Below are positions 10,128-22,500 of a DNA stretch of 64,000 nt, in pieces (within the stretch, counting starts at the first letter, position 1; each line of letters opens with the position of its first letter). The notes under the pieces were generated by a model. That model saw only the letters and a program-made list of their open reading frames with translations. It was not told the DNA's origin and did no database searches. The translations under genes and the position numbers were made by a program. The stretch lies in assembly GCA_021030905.1 (NCBI GenBank), contig JAGFMI010000005.1, forward strand, positions 1,364,001 through 1,428,000. Direction: 5' to 3'. Source of the DNA: Pyrenula massariospora. Taxonomy: Eukaryota; Ascomycota; Eurotiomycetes; Pyrenulales; Pyrenulaceae.

Positions 10128-12502
10128 TCAGTCATAAACCCGCCCCTCCCCAGCTCTTAAACGCAGCAGCACACCTTTCCGACTCTTCCCGCCACACGTT
10201 GTCAAAGCGATATGCCCAACCTCCCGATCTGGTTGAACATCAACAATCTGCACCTTCACGTCCTTCAGCCTGCGCGCCCTTTCGGGTCCGCTCAGCACAC
10301 TACCACCAGGGATAGGATCGAAGTACTCGCTGTCCCGCGCGAGAGACGAGACATAGCCGAAGATGTCTGGGGCGAAGATGGAGAGTTCCAGGACGAGACT
10401 GCCGAACGCGCAGAGGAGAAGGATGCTGGATACGGCTAGGAGGAGGACGATGCAGGTGAAGTTTGTTTGGTAGACGGGGTATTTTTCGGTGACGGTTGCA
10501 TTGGCATACTTCAGGGCGGACGGGGGTATTTCCCTGGGCGGGTGGTATTGGATATCGAGTGGCCACTGCGAGACAATCCAGATGGTGTTGAAGATCTGGG
10601 AGAAGCGATTGGAGAACTCCTTATCGCTCACGGTTTTCCACAAGGTCGTTCCGTCTTGAGAACTCATATATGGTCGGCCAAAAATATAGCCGGACGTCGT
10701 GGCTCCTATCGTGCCAGGAAGAAACTGAAGGAACTCCGTGAAAATTGTCCTCTTTATGCTGGGGCCATATGGGACGGAATCGTCGTTCCACTGGCAACGG
10801 TATCAGTAGGTCACTTGAGTCATGGAGAGACTCGTGAACGAGCGCCAGAAGGCAAACTCTTGTATGTAGCAAGAAGGGAGTGTTTCCCTAGATACTTCGT
10901 ACTCGGAAGGGAAGAATGTAGAGGACTTACTGGAGTGAGGAAATCGGGTCTCAGATCCTTCTCTGACCTACGCATCCTAGCAACGCTACAAGCACCACTT
11001 TGGCAGAAGACCTCTGCCTCGACGCGATATGTTCGTATAGTGCATCCTACTATAAAGCCAGGATATTGTACATTGTCAATAACGTGTGAGCCAGGCACAC
11101 TGTACTGCATATGGATGTACGAGGGGCTGCTTGTACTGTTGAGTTGCTTTTTGTACTCGGCAGTCGTTGTAAAGTTAGAGGTTATATTGGAGCTCGCACT
11201 TATTATCTTACTAGAACACGGGACTACAACTTCACTGATTGCTTGATTCTTCATGATTTCTTCCCATTCTGTTTCGTTGTAGTCTGGTGGTTCCCAGTGG
11301 CAGTCGGTATTGTAAATCGGCCATTCGAGGGAAAAGTTGGCGGTGCCTTGGTCAGGAATTCCCCAGACGGGTAAGCCTATCAAGCTTGAGTAGTTAGTAT
11401 GATAGTGGTCGGGGTCCACAGCTATCCAAGGATTCGAAGCTGGGGCTTTGTTGGCGGCACCAGGACTCATAGGAGCCAGAGCGCCCGGTCCAGGTATTTT
11501 TATGTTACCCCAGCCATCAACAGGAGATAGCTTGGTAATGTTTGCCGTAGTCAAAGACTGAGTGAGCAAGTCATCAATGACACCGGGAATAAGTGTATTT
11601 TCTACAACGTCGCAGAAAAACCCTAGTGTGTTATCACTTGGGTAGTGAACAAGGTCTGGAATTTGCTTTTGGCTCTCAGCTTCCATGATAGAAAGAAGCC
11701 GTAGCGAAGCCTGACCACCAACGGGAGATAAAGCCCAGATTAAGGCAATGGCGAGGCTTGTTGTATGGATGTTCCGTAAATTGAGAGCGGCTTGGATGGA
11801 CCCAGCAAAGCTCTGACTTTGCACCAAGTGCTCGAGAACCTTCAAAGGTCAGCTGATGCACTATCATTGTGGTTGTCATTGATATATTTACACCTAGATA
11901 TTGACCTCTTTCAGCCTGCCATCGAGCTAGATGTCTCATAAATCGAGCAACTATCGCTGCAAAAACGATGGGATAGATTGTCGGACCGAGCTTGATGGCT
12001 TCCTCCACCTTTTTTCCTAGTGCCGATATTCCGCGACCATTTAGGCCAGCGGCAACAACTGTAAGAGCTATAATCTTGTCACCATGACTTTCCATGAAGC
12101 TTTGCAGTGTTTGAACTTACTAATAAAGAGCAAAGGAAGAACAGCCAGAGCTACGTTGATGACACAGCGTAAGAACAAATGTTGAGAACTTTCGGAAAGT
12201 GGCTGAGGACCATTACTCGCATTTTCATGCAGCGACAATCGCTTGTCCCTCGTAACGAGGCTCCTCGAATCCCGAAAGCCGTCATTTTGTACGATTCGAT
12301 AGTCTGCCGAAGTATCTGCAGGACATTTCAAATTTTCCCCGACAGAAGAATCCACATCGCTGCTACTGAACACTGTCGAAGAAAGATATTGATCAAGAGA
12401 AATGGCAGTACTGCTATTGGAATTTGATCGAGAGAGATGGAGCTCGCTATCGTAGCTAGGAAGCGTAATATGCAGCACCTGATCCGCGTCGCTCACGGCC
12501 AT
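10128..12502 (-). CDS. Fungal multi-pass membrane protein of unknown function (706 aa)
   Basis: Four exons, 12502-12121, 12058-11892, 11839-10931 and 10790-10128. The last intron is 140 bp and ends in a strong branch site (TACTGATA) 15 bp before CAG; skipping it removes an in-frame stop. Features in order: Ser-rich cytosolic N-terminus, a membrane helix near 115-130, further hydrophobic segments, the phrase WALSPVGGQASLR, a large loop with several N-glycosylation sites and cysteines, a helix near the C-terminus (IVLLLAVSSILLL), then PDIFGYVSSLARDSEYF and a hydrophilic tail. I know these phrases from conserved fungal membrane proteins, but no function is known to me. A paralogous layout is seen at 36767-38836. 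Confidence 0.78.
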
Positions 12503-13480
12503 CGAACAGCGAGTCCAGCGGAAGCGTCACTTTGTAGTCTTGTTAGTGACTTGTTGTATAAGATTTTAGAGATGAGTAGACGACTCTCAGTATTTGCAAG
12601 AATTGAACAAATTCAATGAGGTGCATCTGCCTCGGCTTAAAGTCGTACATCAGGCTTGGACTGAACTCACTGCCACCTTGTAAAGCCTTGGTCTGCCATC
12701 CGTCAACAAGGCGGCCTTCAGCTCATGCAGGTTCCTAAGTGCCCATTGCAGCGGGAAACAAAATCGCGCATGCATCTTCAAGCAAGATGGGGGCTGCAGA
12801 TGATAGCGCGATGCGTTGCTGACAAAGTGAATTCTTGTACGACGAACTGCTTGGGGGCTGAGCGTTATTGGTGCTCCCATCTGAAAGGTACAACCCTACC
12901 ATTCTCGAGTAGATATGTCAATCACTCCAATAGTCTGCTTTCCTGTCGTACCTCCACTTCAAGATTAATGGCGCATTTATTTCGGGAAGAGTCAATCAAT
13001 CCAGGAAAGCTCTTAGTCGGTTTTTTGTGAGGTCTCAAAGCAGCTATCTTTTAGGATTACCTGCTAGCTCCCCATTTTTTGTTATCACATCGCTCTGCGG
13101 CTGCGCTGGCACTAACATCATTGATCAAGATATAAAAGAATTATCATCTGAAGTAACTACCATGACAAGTAATTCAATATAGAATAAAGTTTTGAGGCTG
13201 GTCTATACACCAAATTTTTCCACACATACTGCGGCTGACTATATACAGAAACAATTAAGTAACGTTCAAGCTGAATGAAACTGTGGCACGTATTGAAAAG
13301 TGTTTGTTAATCCCGGAAGTATCTCGCTGAGACAGGCCTATTAACCGCCCTAAAATCTAGAACCGTACTTCTCTGCTTCAGGTGGCATAAATTTCCATAT
13401 AAAGATCTTAACCATGGCATCTAACAGAGACTAACGATCAATTTTGTTGGTGATGACAAAGTCCCCGTGCTCTCTACAGA
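12503..13480. other. Intergenic region, no gene seen
   Basis: Becomes AT-rich from about 13120 to 13260. Short open frames have no recognisable features. Confidence 0.55.
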
Positions 13481-14021
13481 TTATTCATCCTTCTCGAAAC
13501 CCTCATGCGTCGCAGCCTCCCACCCTTTGCTGTCCTGCAAATAACACACAAATCTCGCAGTTTCATCGAAGAACGGCTTTTCCACATTGTCCAAACCGGG
13601 CCACTTAATATTCGGTTTCTGTTTACATTGTCCGTCCTGGCGAATTGCATCGCCATCGCAGGCCGATTCGAGTTTGCAAACTAGATCCTGTACGCCTGTA
13701 TTAATCAGGACTCATCTCTGTAGGGATGGGATTTTGGGTGTAGGGTCGGCATGTTACCCAGTCAGGCCCGAACGACCCGATTTGCTTGTCGGTGTCTTTG
13801 TCCGGCGGCCAGTGGAGCATAGGATATTTAGTTTCAGACTTGGACGTGCCGTTGAGTTCCTTGAGTTTGCAGACGCCGCCCCAGCTAGGATCCGTGCAGA
13901 TGTAGACGTGGCGCATCCACTCGTTTCCAGGTTGAATTCTGGTTGGAGATGTGAGCAAGGGCGGGAGGAGAAGGGAGAGGAAGAGGACTGTCTGAAAGAG
14001 CGGCGGAGTCGTTGAATACAT
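13481..14021 (-). CDS. Small secreted protein with CTDPSWGGVC motif
   Basis: Two exons, 14021-13758 and 13687-13481, with a 70-bp intron (donor GTAACA, acceptor GTACAG), give 156 residues. The N-terminus is a signal peptide (FLSLLLPPLL core). The mature protein has seven cysteines, beginning with ICTDPSWGGVC and followed by CKLESACDG, GQCK and VCYL. No catalytic motif is visible. The C-terminus is acidic (GFEKDE). The CTDxxW phrase recurs in the surface protein at 7217-8050. A secreted structural or effector-like role is possible but unproven. Confidence 0.7.
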
Positions 14022-14539
14022 GGTAGAGATATTGTTCCGAGGTAGGATCGTGTAATGCGGAAGAGTAAACGACGGGTACTAATGGGGATGTCTGTTCGCA
14101 AACTTGATGTTGCACATGTGAGAGACATAATCTAAGTCATAAGCGAGTCAATTCACAACTGACGAACGAGTCATGTGGTGTCGTAGAAGAAAGTAAGCTG
14201 ATATTCGGAGCAGTGAATGAGTGACTTCAACAGTGTCAGGGATGGAGAATGAGCCCAGACAATTTACTTCGCTCTCTATACCTCCGCATCTATCATACGC
14301 GCAATGAAAATACTCTCGTTAGCATGTTTAAGGTAAGATAAGATATTTTTTAGTTGCTCACTTTTGCGGAAGCGAGAAAATGAAGCTAAATAAACTCCAG
14401 AGGCTTTTTTCGTCCTGGAGCACGGCGTTGCTGACTTTGATACCTGCTAGATAGCTCCAAAATACCAGCTGCATCGCTGTTGATGATCTAGTGCCGTCAC
14501 CGCAGCCCTTAAAGCTAAGCGAGCAATTATATTTTGGGG

Positions 14540-14900
14540 GGACCCAATCGCTGCCGACGTCGATGGCTCAGCGCGTTGTTTCTATGTGCGTGTCCAAGTC
14601 GTCCCCAGAGGACACCTTCCACCAGTCGAGCTTCCCTCTCGCTCTAGATCTCTGGCGCGTCAGTGATAAGGGCCACACAGTCGTGGCGCAGGCGGCGTAC
14701 CAGATTGCTGTGGGAAAGGAAGGGGGCCTTCACGGCGATGGAGCCTGGGATTTTGGGCAAGACGTATCAGGGCGTAGGATGGATGAAGATCCACGTGAGG
14801 GAGATGTCCATGATGATCAAGACTTCAACGGTCATCTTGAATATTTTGTCTCACTTAGTACGCTTTCTGAAGTGTGTGAGGTTGCGGAAATGATCAGGGA
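14540..14900 (-). pseudogene. Relic resembling the C-terminus of a DUF3433-type fungal membrane protein
   Basis: Read on the minus strand from about 14835 down, one frame gives VEVLIIMDISLTWIF, then YVLPKIPGSIAVKAPFLSH and SNLVRRLRHDCVALI. This pattern (hydrophobic helix, 'LP..P.SIA....L..S.LV..L') is what I know from the end of DUF3433 proteins. The frame is cut by TGA at about 14767-14769 and TAG at about 14643-14645, and no ATG-led frame covers it. It is therefore best read as a decayed gene fragment. The plus-strand open frame of 138 codons over the same place is its shadow. Family assignment is from memory of motif shape only. Confidence 0.4.
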
Positions 14901-14979
14901 TTGCTGACTTGGGCTGAAGTTGTGGTAAAGGATCAGGCGAGATGGACATACTGAGTGTGTCTGGAAATTGAGTCGTACA

Positions 14980-16110
14980 TTAGTCCGGGTCTTTGTGTCG
15001 GAATACCAGCGGATACAGCGGTCTATAGTTCGGAAAGGTCCTCGTAAAATATTTCAAGTGTGGCTCCTCTGACGCCCCCAACATTACCGAGTCTTCGCTC
15101 TGATTCGAGATCCCTAGCTCAGTCCTTCTGTTCTTCCCCTTCTCTTCTCTCTGCTTCTTTCCCTCATTCATTGCTGCAGTATATTGACGTAGCGTCTTCT
15201 CCTTCCACTGCGTCTTCATTTCATGAGCCAGCTGTTCCGGATTCTTGCCCCTGACGCATACATGACACCGACGGCAGCGGTCCCACCAATAACCACCCAT
15301 GAGCTTCAACGCAGGATGGTCATCCTCTTGCTCTTCATATCTTGTCTTCAATTCGTGAGCATGTTCGTACCACTCGCTATCGGATGCTTTCTCGCGCATA
15401 CGACCGGACTGCGAGCTCAAAGTATCGTGAATATCGGGGCCAAGCCTGGCGACTTGCAACAGACCCCCTAAATTCGTGCCTACTTGGACAAATGGTCGCC
15501 GATAACACTCCCACCACCGCTGAAAAGCCTCAGACTCCTTGGCAGGTTCGTCCGCTCCCTCATCGCATTTAGGATACGATTGAGCAATCGTACCCCACGT
15601 CTTCTCGCTGAGGTCAAATCTCTTTCCTTTAAGCACGTCCATACAGGCTCCGCACCCCTCGCACAAGCCCAGACCGCTCGTCATTCTGCAACCTCTCGGG
15701 TAGAAACCCGTCCACACTCCGCATTCTAGACAGATGCGCTGGTCTGAGAGTCGCTGACCAATCGCATAGGGCCCGACGGACTTTGCTGTGCTGAAATTGT
15801 GTTTGGGTCGAAATGTCTGGCACGTGTAACAGGGCAGGAATTTGGCGCCAGGCTCACAGTAGGGATCTGGGTGATTGGACCAGAAGTTCTGTTGTAGAGA
15901 AGGAGCATAAGCGATTTTGAGCTTGTCGCGAAGTGCGCTTTCTGATGCACGGAGCCGAATTTTGAAATGTAACTTCAAACGGGAAATGTCATCCTCGGTG
16001 AAGAACACGAACATCTGCTCGCTCGTTGTGAGAAATGAAAGAAAAGACGGCCAGTCGAGGTGATATACTATGGAGAGGATCATCTCCGGAGGTAGAGTAA
16101 GAATTTGCAT
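14980..16110 (-). CDS. F-box protein
   Basis: One exon, 376 residues. The N-terminus (LPPEMILSIVYHL followed by DWPSFLSFLTTSE) has the Leu-Pro-x-Glu start and Leu/Trp pattern of an F-box, which docks onto Skp1 in SCF ubiquitin ligases. The middle holds paired cysteines (CYTCQTF, CLECGVW, CEGCGACM, CRRCHVCVRG) that could bind zinc. The C-terminal part is charged and helical. No leucine-rich, WD40 or kelch repeats are seen, as is usual for the many orphan fungal F-box proteins. Its substrate is unknown. Confidence 0.72.
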   Translation of the reverse strand: MQILTLPPEMILSIVYHLDWPSFLSFLTTSEQMFVFFTEDDISRLKLHFKIRLRASESALRDKLKIAYAPSLQQNFWSNHPDPYCEPGAKFLPCYTCQTFRPKHNFSTAKSVGPYAIGQRLSDQRICLECGVWTGFYPRGCRMTSGLGLCEGCGACMDVLKGKRFDLSEKTWGTIAQSYPKCDEGADEPAKESEAFQRWWECYRRPFVQVGTNLGGLLQVARLGPDIHDTLSSQSGRMREKASDSEWYEHAHELKTRYEEQEDDHPALKLMGGYWWDRCRRCHVCVRGKNPEQLAHEMKTQWKEKTLRQYTAAMNEGKKQREEKGKNRRTELGISNQSEDSVMLGASEEPHLKYFTRTFPNYRPLYPLVFRHKDPD

Positions 16111-17129
16111 TTTTCGCTCGGAGTAGTGAACGATCGATCCCTTGATCCAAAAGAGTGATAATTCGCGACTGTTTCTGACCTTACAACAACCTTTTCCAGA
16201 TCATGCAATTGGCGCTAATTTTGTGAGGTACTGCATTTAGAGTCTGTACACAACTTTCAAATGCCCAGCCGTCCAAGATGATTCAGACACAACGTCATCA
16301 TTAACGATGGTTCAGGTTGGGAAAGGAAAATGCAGCCAGCTGTGGAGGCTGGGGCCAAAGGATTCGGGATCGGATCGCGCCCCTCATGGGTGGAGTAGAT
16401 CCATGATCACGCGTATATCCACCTCTGCAAACTCATAAAACAAGGACTTCAATTTCATTTATCATGTCTCGTTTTCGATAGCATAACGTAGGTCATGTAC
16501 TCTGTCTCTTAACGTAATTGAGGTACAGGTCACACCAAGCGGCATCAATTGATTGCCATAGGTGAGTGCGTGTGGAAGACCACAGGTGACAGATTACTAA
16601 CACATTATTTGCGGTTACATACAGCGTTTTGTTCTTATGTAATATAGGTAGCAGTCATCAGGTTTGACAAACTTCTCTGTTCTTTCGTGCGGCCAAGCAA
16701 TAGCTGAGATTTCCCCAATACCTGACAGATAGTCTACGGACTACATAGGTAAAAATGCCGAACGTATGGGTATTGACTCTGCCTTGTCTGAGCGGTGCGA
16801 TAATAACGACCGCTAGGTCTGAAAATCTTATGTGTAACTACGGCTCAAGCACCACGACACCAGGCGGGCTGGTTAATCGATGTAAAGTACTTGGCGGCGC
16901 AAAGTAATCTTTGAGGGGCATTAATGCGCAGCCGTTTTCTAGTTTTTTGCCTTTCTAGTCCAGAATGATATCCAAGCAGGCCATGGTGAGCCTGATCGGA
17001 TCTACTGTCAGCGGACACTTACGCGTCACCACGTGCGGATCGGTGTCGGAATAAATCAATCGTAGATCAACCGACCAGTCCAATTTTGTCAACATTGAGA
17101 TGCTTGACCGAAGCTTCGAATAGGTCTGC
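16111..17129. other. Intergenic region, no gene seen
   Basis: Holds the presumed promoter of the F-box gene and the 3' flank of the acetyltransferase gene. No repeats or RNA genes noticed. Confidence 0.55.
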
Positions 17130-17996
17130 TCAAGGCCGGGCTTCTCTCTTCAGAAATACAAGCTTTGGTATCGTTCTTCCACTGAACTCTTTACCAACGT
17201 CAAACGACATTTCCTCGATCTCTGCACGTAAGCCACATTGTTCGTATAACCGTCGTGCCATTGGCGTACCCTCGACGATCGCCTGCGCAATTGAATTATT
17301 AGTCACCTAACAAAGACAAGAAAGTATAACTCAATATCTTCTTAGTATCTTCTCAACGCTTTGCCGTACAAACTCGGAACCAGCAGACAAGAGGAAATAA
17401 TGATTGCATTACCTGAAGCCCCTGTTGATCTGCGGCATTGGTCCCCCATTTAATAAGGGCAGTACCCGCACTAAGACGTCGGTAATTCGGATGGACAGCC
17501 AGCATTTCGAGAACTACATTCAGAATGTGAGAAGTCCATGTTTGACTGCCAATAATTCCCACTGACCATACACTCCTCTATCATTCGAATCCTTGATGGC
17601 CTGAGTCCGTGGTTTCACATAGTCCCTCCATAGGCGAGTCATAAATTCGCGGTCGTCTTGGTCCGGCCAGACCTCCTCGACATTCTCCGCCTTATCAAGC
17701 TCTGCAGGCGGGGGCTCTGTCATGCATGTCCAGATTCCAAGCCCGACGATCTGCTCCCGATCTTCCTTGCCAACTTGTGTGACCGCTCTCAAGAACGTAG
17801 AGTTCTTCGAGATCTGCTTCCACGCCGTCAAGCGTTTGGAACCTTGCGCCTGTCCTGACGATGTGTCATGATGCGGAAAGTATATATTGAAGAACGGCGC
17901 GTTATTGCCGAAGCCCTCTGAGAGAACCTGGAAGCCTTCGGGGATGTCTTCGTCGGAAAGCAATTTGACGCTTACTTTGTCCGTCGGCCTCGTCAT
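17130..17996 (-). CDS. GNAT-family N-acetyltransferase
   Basis: Three exons, 17996-17567, 17513-17413 and 17282-17130, give 227 residues. The introns are 53 bp (donor GTCAGT) and 130 bp (donor GTAATG). The acetyl-CoA-binding core reads LEMLAVHPNYRRLSAGTALIKWG, the GNAT motif A with the Arg-x-x-Gly/Ala turn. It is followed by AIVEGTPMARRLYEQCGL, the usual 'bystander' helix before the last strand. The start places IPEGFQVLSEGF as helix 1. These fungal GNATs acetylate small amines or unknown acceptors; the substrate cannot be inferred. Confidence 0.85.
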
Positions 17997-19553
17997 TGCA
18001 AGCAGCCGGCGTCAGAGGTAAGCTGCATTTAGCATCGAGTGTTCTGAGCAAAAGGGAGAGACAAAGCGAATGTTATCAGAAAATCTGCGTTCTACGAGGT
18101 GAAAGATAAATTTTAAATAAAGGATTTCGTTCTCCTTCTGCTAAGTCGTTGCCGGGAAATCCGCCTCCGCTTAATCCTGGGCACGGGGCTGGAGTGATGC
18201 GCGCCGGAAGGCCACTTCTAGCGGCCTCTGCACCCGCGCGGGCTTGGCATCTACAGAGCCTTCCTCTTGTCCTCTCGGGGCCACTTCGTATCCACTTAAA
18301 TACGACCATAACTGATCTTCTGCTCCTGTTTTCAAACGTGGGGAAAAAGAAACGGGTATATTCAATCCTTAATATTTTACGGCACCTACAGGATTCGCAG
18401 CGGCGCGTGCGAATACAACGCCTGTCACGGCCACAAATGTTGTGGCAGGGCGTCCCCCTTATCACTCGGCCAAAGTATCGTCCTCAACTTACAACTACAA
18501 ATTATAACTGATTCTACTTTAGTTATATATTGATTTCTGTATATTCCTTTTTATCTTCTTTATCGTGTATAGTACGGTAAAGCAACTTGGCGGTGTAAGT
18601 CTGCCAACTTGGTCTTTTCGGCTCTCCAAGAACATTCCTAAATGCTACTTTACCTGAACGGAATGAATTCCTTATAAGAATCTGCTGAGCTTAGTTTATT
18701 ATATAATACTTGTGATCGTGATTGGCGATCTGTCCGTAACTTGAACTATCCGCTCTGAGCTATATATCTAATAATAAATCGAAAAGTCGTGAAGGCTGGC
18801 GAGTACTGATAGAACATACTGTTCCTTTTCATGCCATGTCTGTCAAGAAAGTCCGTGCTCGACACCTACTCACAGGGATGCGTAATAACAATGTACAATT
18901 TTAGCCTCCACCACCCCTTTGCAAACCTAATCTAACAAGTCCTCAACAGCCTAACGGGGAAACGTAGATCTATTCGGGGCCAACCTTTTACTCTGGGGAA
19001 CAAGAGCAGAGAGAAGCGTCACTTTCAAAATTATTCTTATTGATTGGGAGATCGAGGCGCTCATGGCTCGATCTTCGCTGCGTCCTTGTTATGCGTATTC
19101 GAGTCAACCTCCCTCTGATAACGTGCAAGACTGTGGGATGTGCATCACCGTGTCTCGTGTTCTGGCGATGTTACTCCGGCACCAGGGAATGACTTTATTC
19201 TGCACGTCTGTAGCAGAATTAGGGAATGCTCACTCAGCACTTGACTTACGGCAACCGTTTGAGATGCTCTATTCATGACTTTCTGCTCAGGGAGCAGTAA
19301 TTATTTGCGTTTGACACAGTCCGACCAAGGTTGAACGTCCCATCAGAGCCCATCTCTAGATTCTTACGCTAGCTAATGCCACAATTTTTCGCCAAACACC
19401 GTCATTTGGAGGATTGAAAGAGAGCTCAAAGCAGTGAGAGTCTCCTTCTGCTTTCAGCTCTTATTGCCGTCCTAGCTCCCTTTATTCAACATCCACTTGG
19501 AAGTGGCAGAGATCAGCGACCGGTGCGGCTTTTAATTTTGGTCAATCGGAAAT
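17997..19553. other. Intergenic region, no supported gene
   Basis: AT-rich between about 18500 and 18790, GC-richer around 18130-18300. Frames of 120-129 codons on both strands at 18076-18511 read as Arg/Cys-rich peptides with no family match known to me and are probably chance. Confidence 0.5.
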
Positions 19554-22500
19554 CTACGTTTCAGCGTTCTTCTTCTGCTGCAACCATTCATCAAAGGTGA
19601 CTGGTGACATTGCCCCTGTCCTAGCAAGACTCCCGATTTGTTCCTTATGGTATTCTGCTCTCAATTCCGCGGGGGACATAGCCGAAACATTCAGCGGTGC
19701 TTTCGTAACAGTCTTTTGGGGAAAACTACTATGTCCCTCTACAACATAATCCACAATTTCGAAAAAAGCTTCCTCGAAGTTCTCATCAAAAATTCGATGC
19801 CATAGTTTGGAGATGCTTTCATGTTGTTCCTCCTGATTGAGTTTTCCTTCAAGTCGTTGTTCACGGAGCCATTTTGCTTCTTCCAGCATGTCGGTTAGAG
19901 TTTGAACTTTTGTAATCACATGGTGCGGGCCGTGGCGGCGAACAAAACAAGTTACGACCTGGCAGATCCAGAGAAGGACATGATAGAGAGATCTATGCGT
20001 ATTCTTTCGAGCGTTTGAGAGCTCACTATGCCCTTTTATCCGGCGAAGTGGCCAGAACTGCCCATTCATAGCAATTTCAGCCTGTTCTGGTATTGTGGAA
20101 CCCGATTTCGATGTCCGTTTGCGAGCAAGGGAGGCGTCATTCGTCATTCTATTGTCAGACTCCTCAGCCATGTTCCGTTCTTTCTGTTTCTGTACAGCCC
20201 ATAGTATCGGATGTTCCGCGGACCAGAAATTGAATCGCTCTAGGTGTTGTCTATTCTTCTCGCCCATCAAGAGGTATGCTTTTTTGAGACGAGTCGGGAG
20301 GTGTCTCGCAATGGGAGGCTCGTAAGAGGGTTCAGTTGCTCCACTGCTTCCAGACTCTCGCCTCTGGCTGGAGAGTGACGGCCGTTTTTTGGCGGTGCAT
20401 ATCCTTGGTCTCATTTGAGCCGCCGCAATATCGCTACCGGTCTATAGATTTGATTTAGCAAAGGTCTGTGGGCTTCCCAACATTCAGGGCGATCCCTTAC
20501 CTTTGAGGCTTGAGCTAGGTCGATCGCGGAAGAACAAACATCCAGAGACCACCAGGGACGACCCTGTAACATGAGTCAACATGTGAAGTGTAGTATTGAG
20601 GACGCTCACTAATTCAGAACAATCAGATTCACTGATACTTTCTGAAGAAGAGGTTGACGTGGAGGCTTGCTATAGAGTGTTAGCTCTATCTTTTGGTCAA
20701 GAGACAAACGTTCGTAAAAGCAGTATGTTGCTTGCGTACACCATACTTTTCTAAAGTCCTTAATAAAATTCAGAGAATGCCCGTTAGCCAGTCGATACGT
20801 CTCGATATTACTACTAGGGCGGCCACCCTCCAACCTATCAAGGAGCTGTTGTCGAAAACTTAATGTTTGCAAACATTCAGCTGTGAACCCCATCGATTCT
20901 GGTTCATTCGGCGCCGATTTCTTGTTCCAGAACCCATCCAATGCGCTCATTGAATAGCTACGAGGTGGGCGACAAGTTGAAAATACGATCTCAGTGCCAT
21001 CATGTAAAGAATATACGTCCTCTTCTGATTTTGGAGCAGAGTCGGGTTCTCGATCGAGAAGTTCCTTTGGATGAGTTGTGCTCAGTGATTGAGAGGTCAA
21101 AACTTGGAAATTTCTCGGAAGTCCTCACCAGCAATACGTCCGTCGATATTATCTTTGACCGGCTCACAGACAAAACATGCAGAAGGCTGACGAAGCCTAC
21201 AATACCAATGATAAGAGGGATCAGCTGGCCTGTTGACCGTACGTCGTAGATGCCCACGACGTTGTTCCATACAAGACACATTTCGACAGCAATAATGAAC
21301 CAGAGAATACATATTGAATTCAAGAAAGCAAAAGCTGTGTGAAGATTTCTTGATCTGTACATCGTTAGATGTGGTTTTTTCACCAAGTCCTTATCACAAA
21401 GACGTCACGGCGTCTTCTAGGCCTCGTTGTTTCAATTGGAGCTGTGAAATGAGATTTCGAATACCCACAAGAGAGGACCCATGATCTTAGCTCCATATAT
21501 CCTCAATATACCGGCCCTTGAATTTCCAAAAATTGGGTGAACGACTAGTGGAGGAAAATCAACTCTTGGGCACTTGCCAAAGATAAGCGCGTAAACAATC
21601 TGAAAAGTCGTCCGTAGGATTATGATCCAAAAGTTAACGAGAATGATAAGCCATGTTGATATCCTTGGTCTTCTAGATCCTGTTGATTGTTTCCCATTTG
21701 AATGAGACCAGAAGATGCTTGAGAATAGGGAAATCCATTGTCGAAAGAGAAAAAATGCATGAGTCCGGCCTTTTCGAGACGACTCGTTCTTCTGAGGCGT
21801 GTATGTACTCTTTTCACCAAACCACATGAAGATCAAGGCGATGCAAGCCGTCCACAAAGCTGTAAACGTCAAGAATGAAGTAATGACGAGCATCTCTTTG
21901 ATGAAAACTACACCGTAAAGAATCGAGAAGACTGCGGACAAGACTCGGAAATAGTGCCTAACCGGTCCTTGTATGTCCAGCCTTGCAAAGAAAAAGGTAT
22001 AGGTATGGCAAGACTTCACATTCGTTGTTTGGAGCCCTTCGATCCAGAACCAAATTCCATATATACAGATAGACGTGGATAGAGATATTCGCAGAAATGA
22101 TCCAAGAAGAGGAAATCGCACAGGCTTCCCTGCCCTGGTGGTTGTGCGATAGCCCCATATCGAGAGGATGGAAAATAGAAACCCAAAGCACAAGTGGAGA
22201 AGAACGACTATCTCTGCTGCTTGGATTGTGCCATTAATGGTGCTCACCACCAACGCAACAAAAACTGCAAGGAGGAAGATCGTATTGGTCTCAACATTCG
22301 GTTGGACGGCTTCGCGCACAAGGTGGTTGGCCAGAAATGATGTTGTCCACTGGAGATAGATTCCGACCCTGATCCCAAGCCCATAGAAGTCAGCATTTCC
22401 TCTTATGCTGCATGATTCATTCGGATCGTCCTGGGATCGTGACTGTAGACCTTCAACGTGTAGGGTCACTGGGGCAGCCTGAACTGTGGCGAAGGCATTG

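Noticed and set aside
10467-11246. 259-codon plus-strand open frame
   Set aside because: It lies antisense to the well-supported membrane-protein exons, has no family features, and is best seen as a shadow.
14491-14907. 138-codon plus-strand open frame
   Set aside because: The minus strand carries the DUF3433-like pattern; the plus frame has no recognisable features.
18076-18511. Arg/Cys-rich open frames on both strands, considered as zinc-knuckle or transposon remains
   Set aside because: Cysteine spacing fits no known finger and no neighbouring domains were found.
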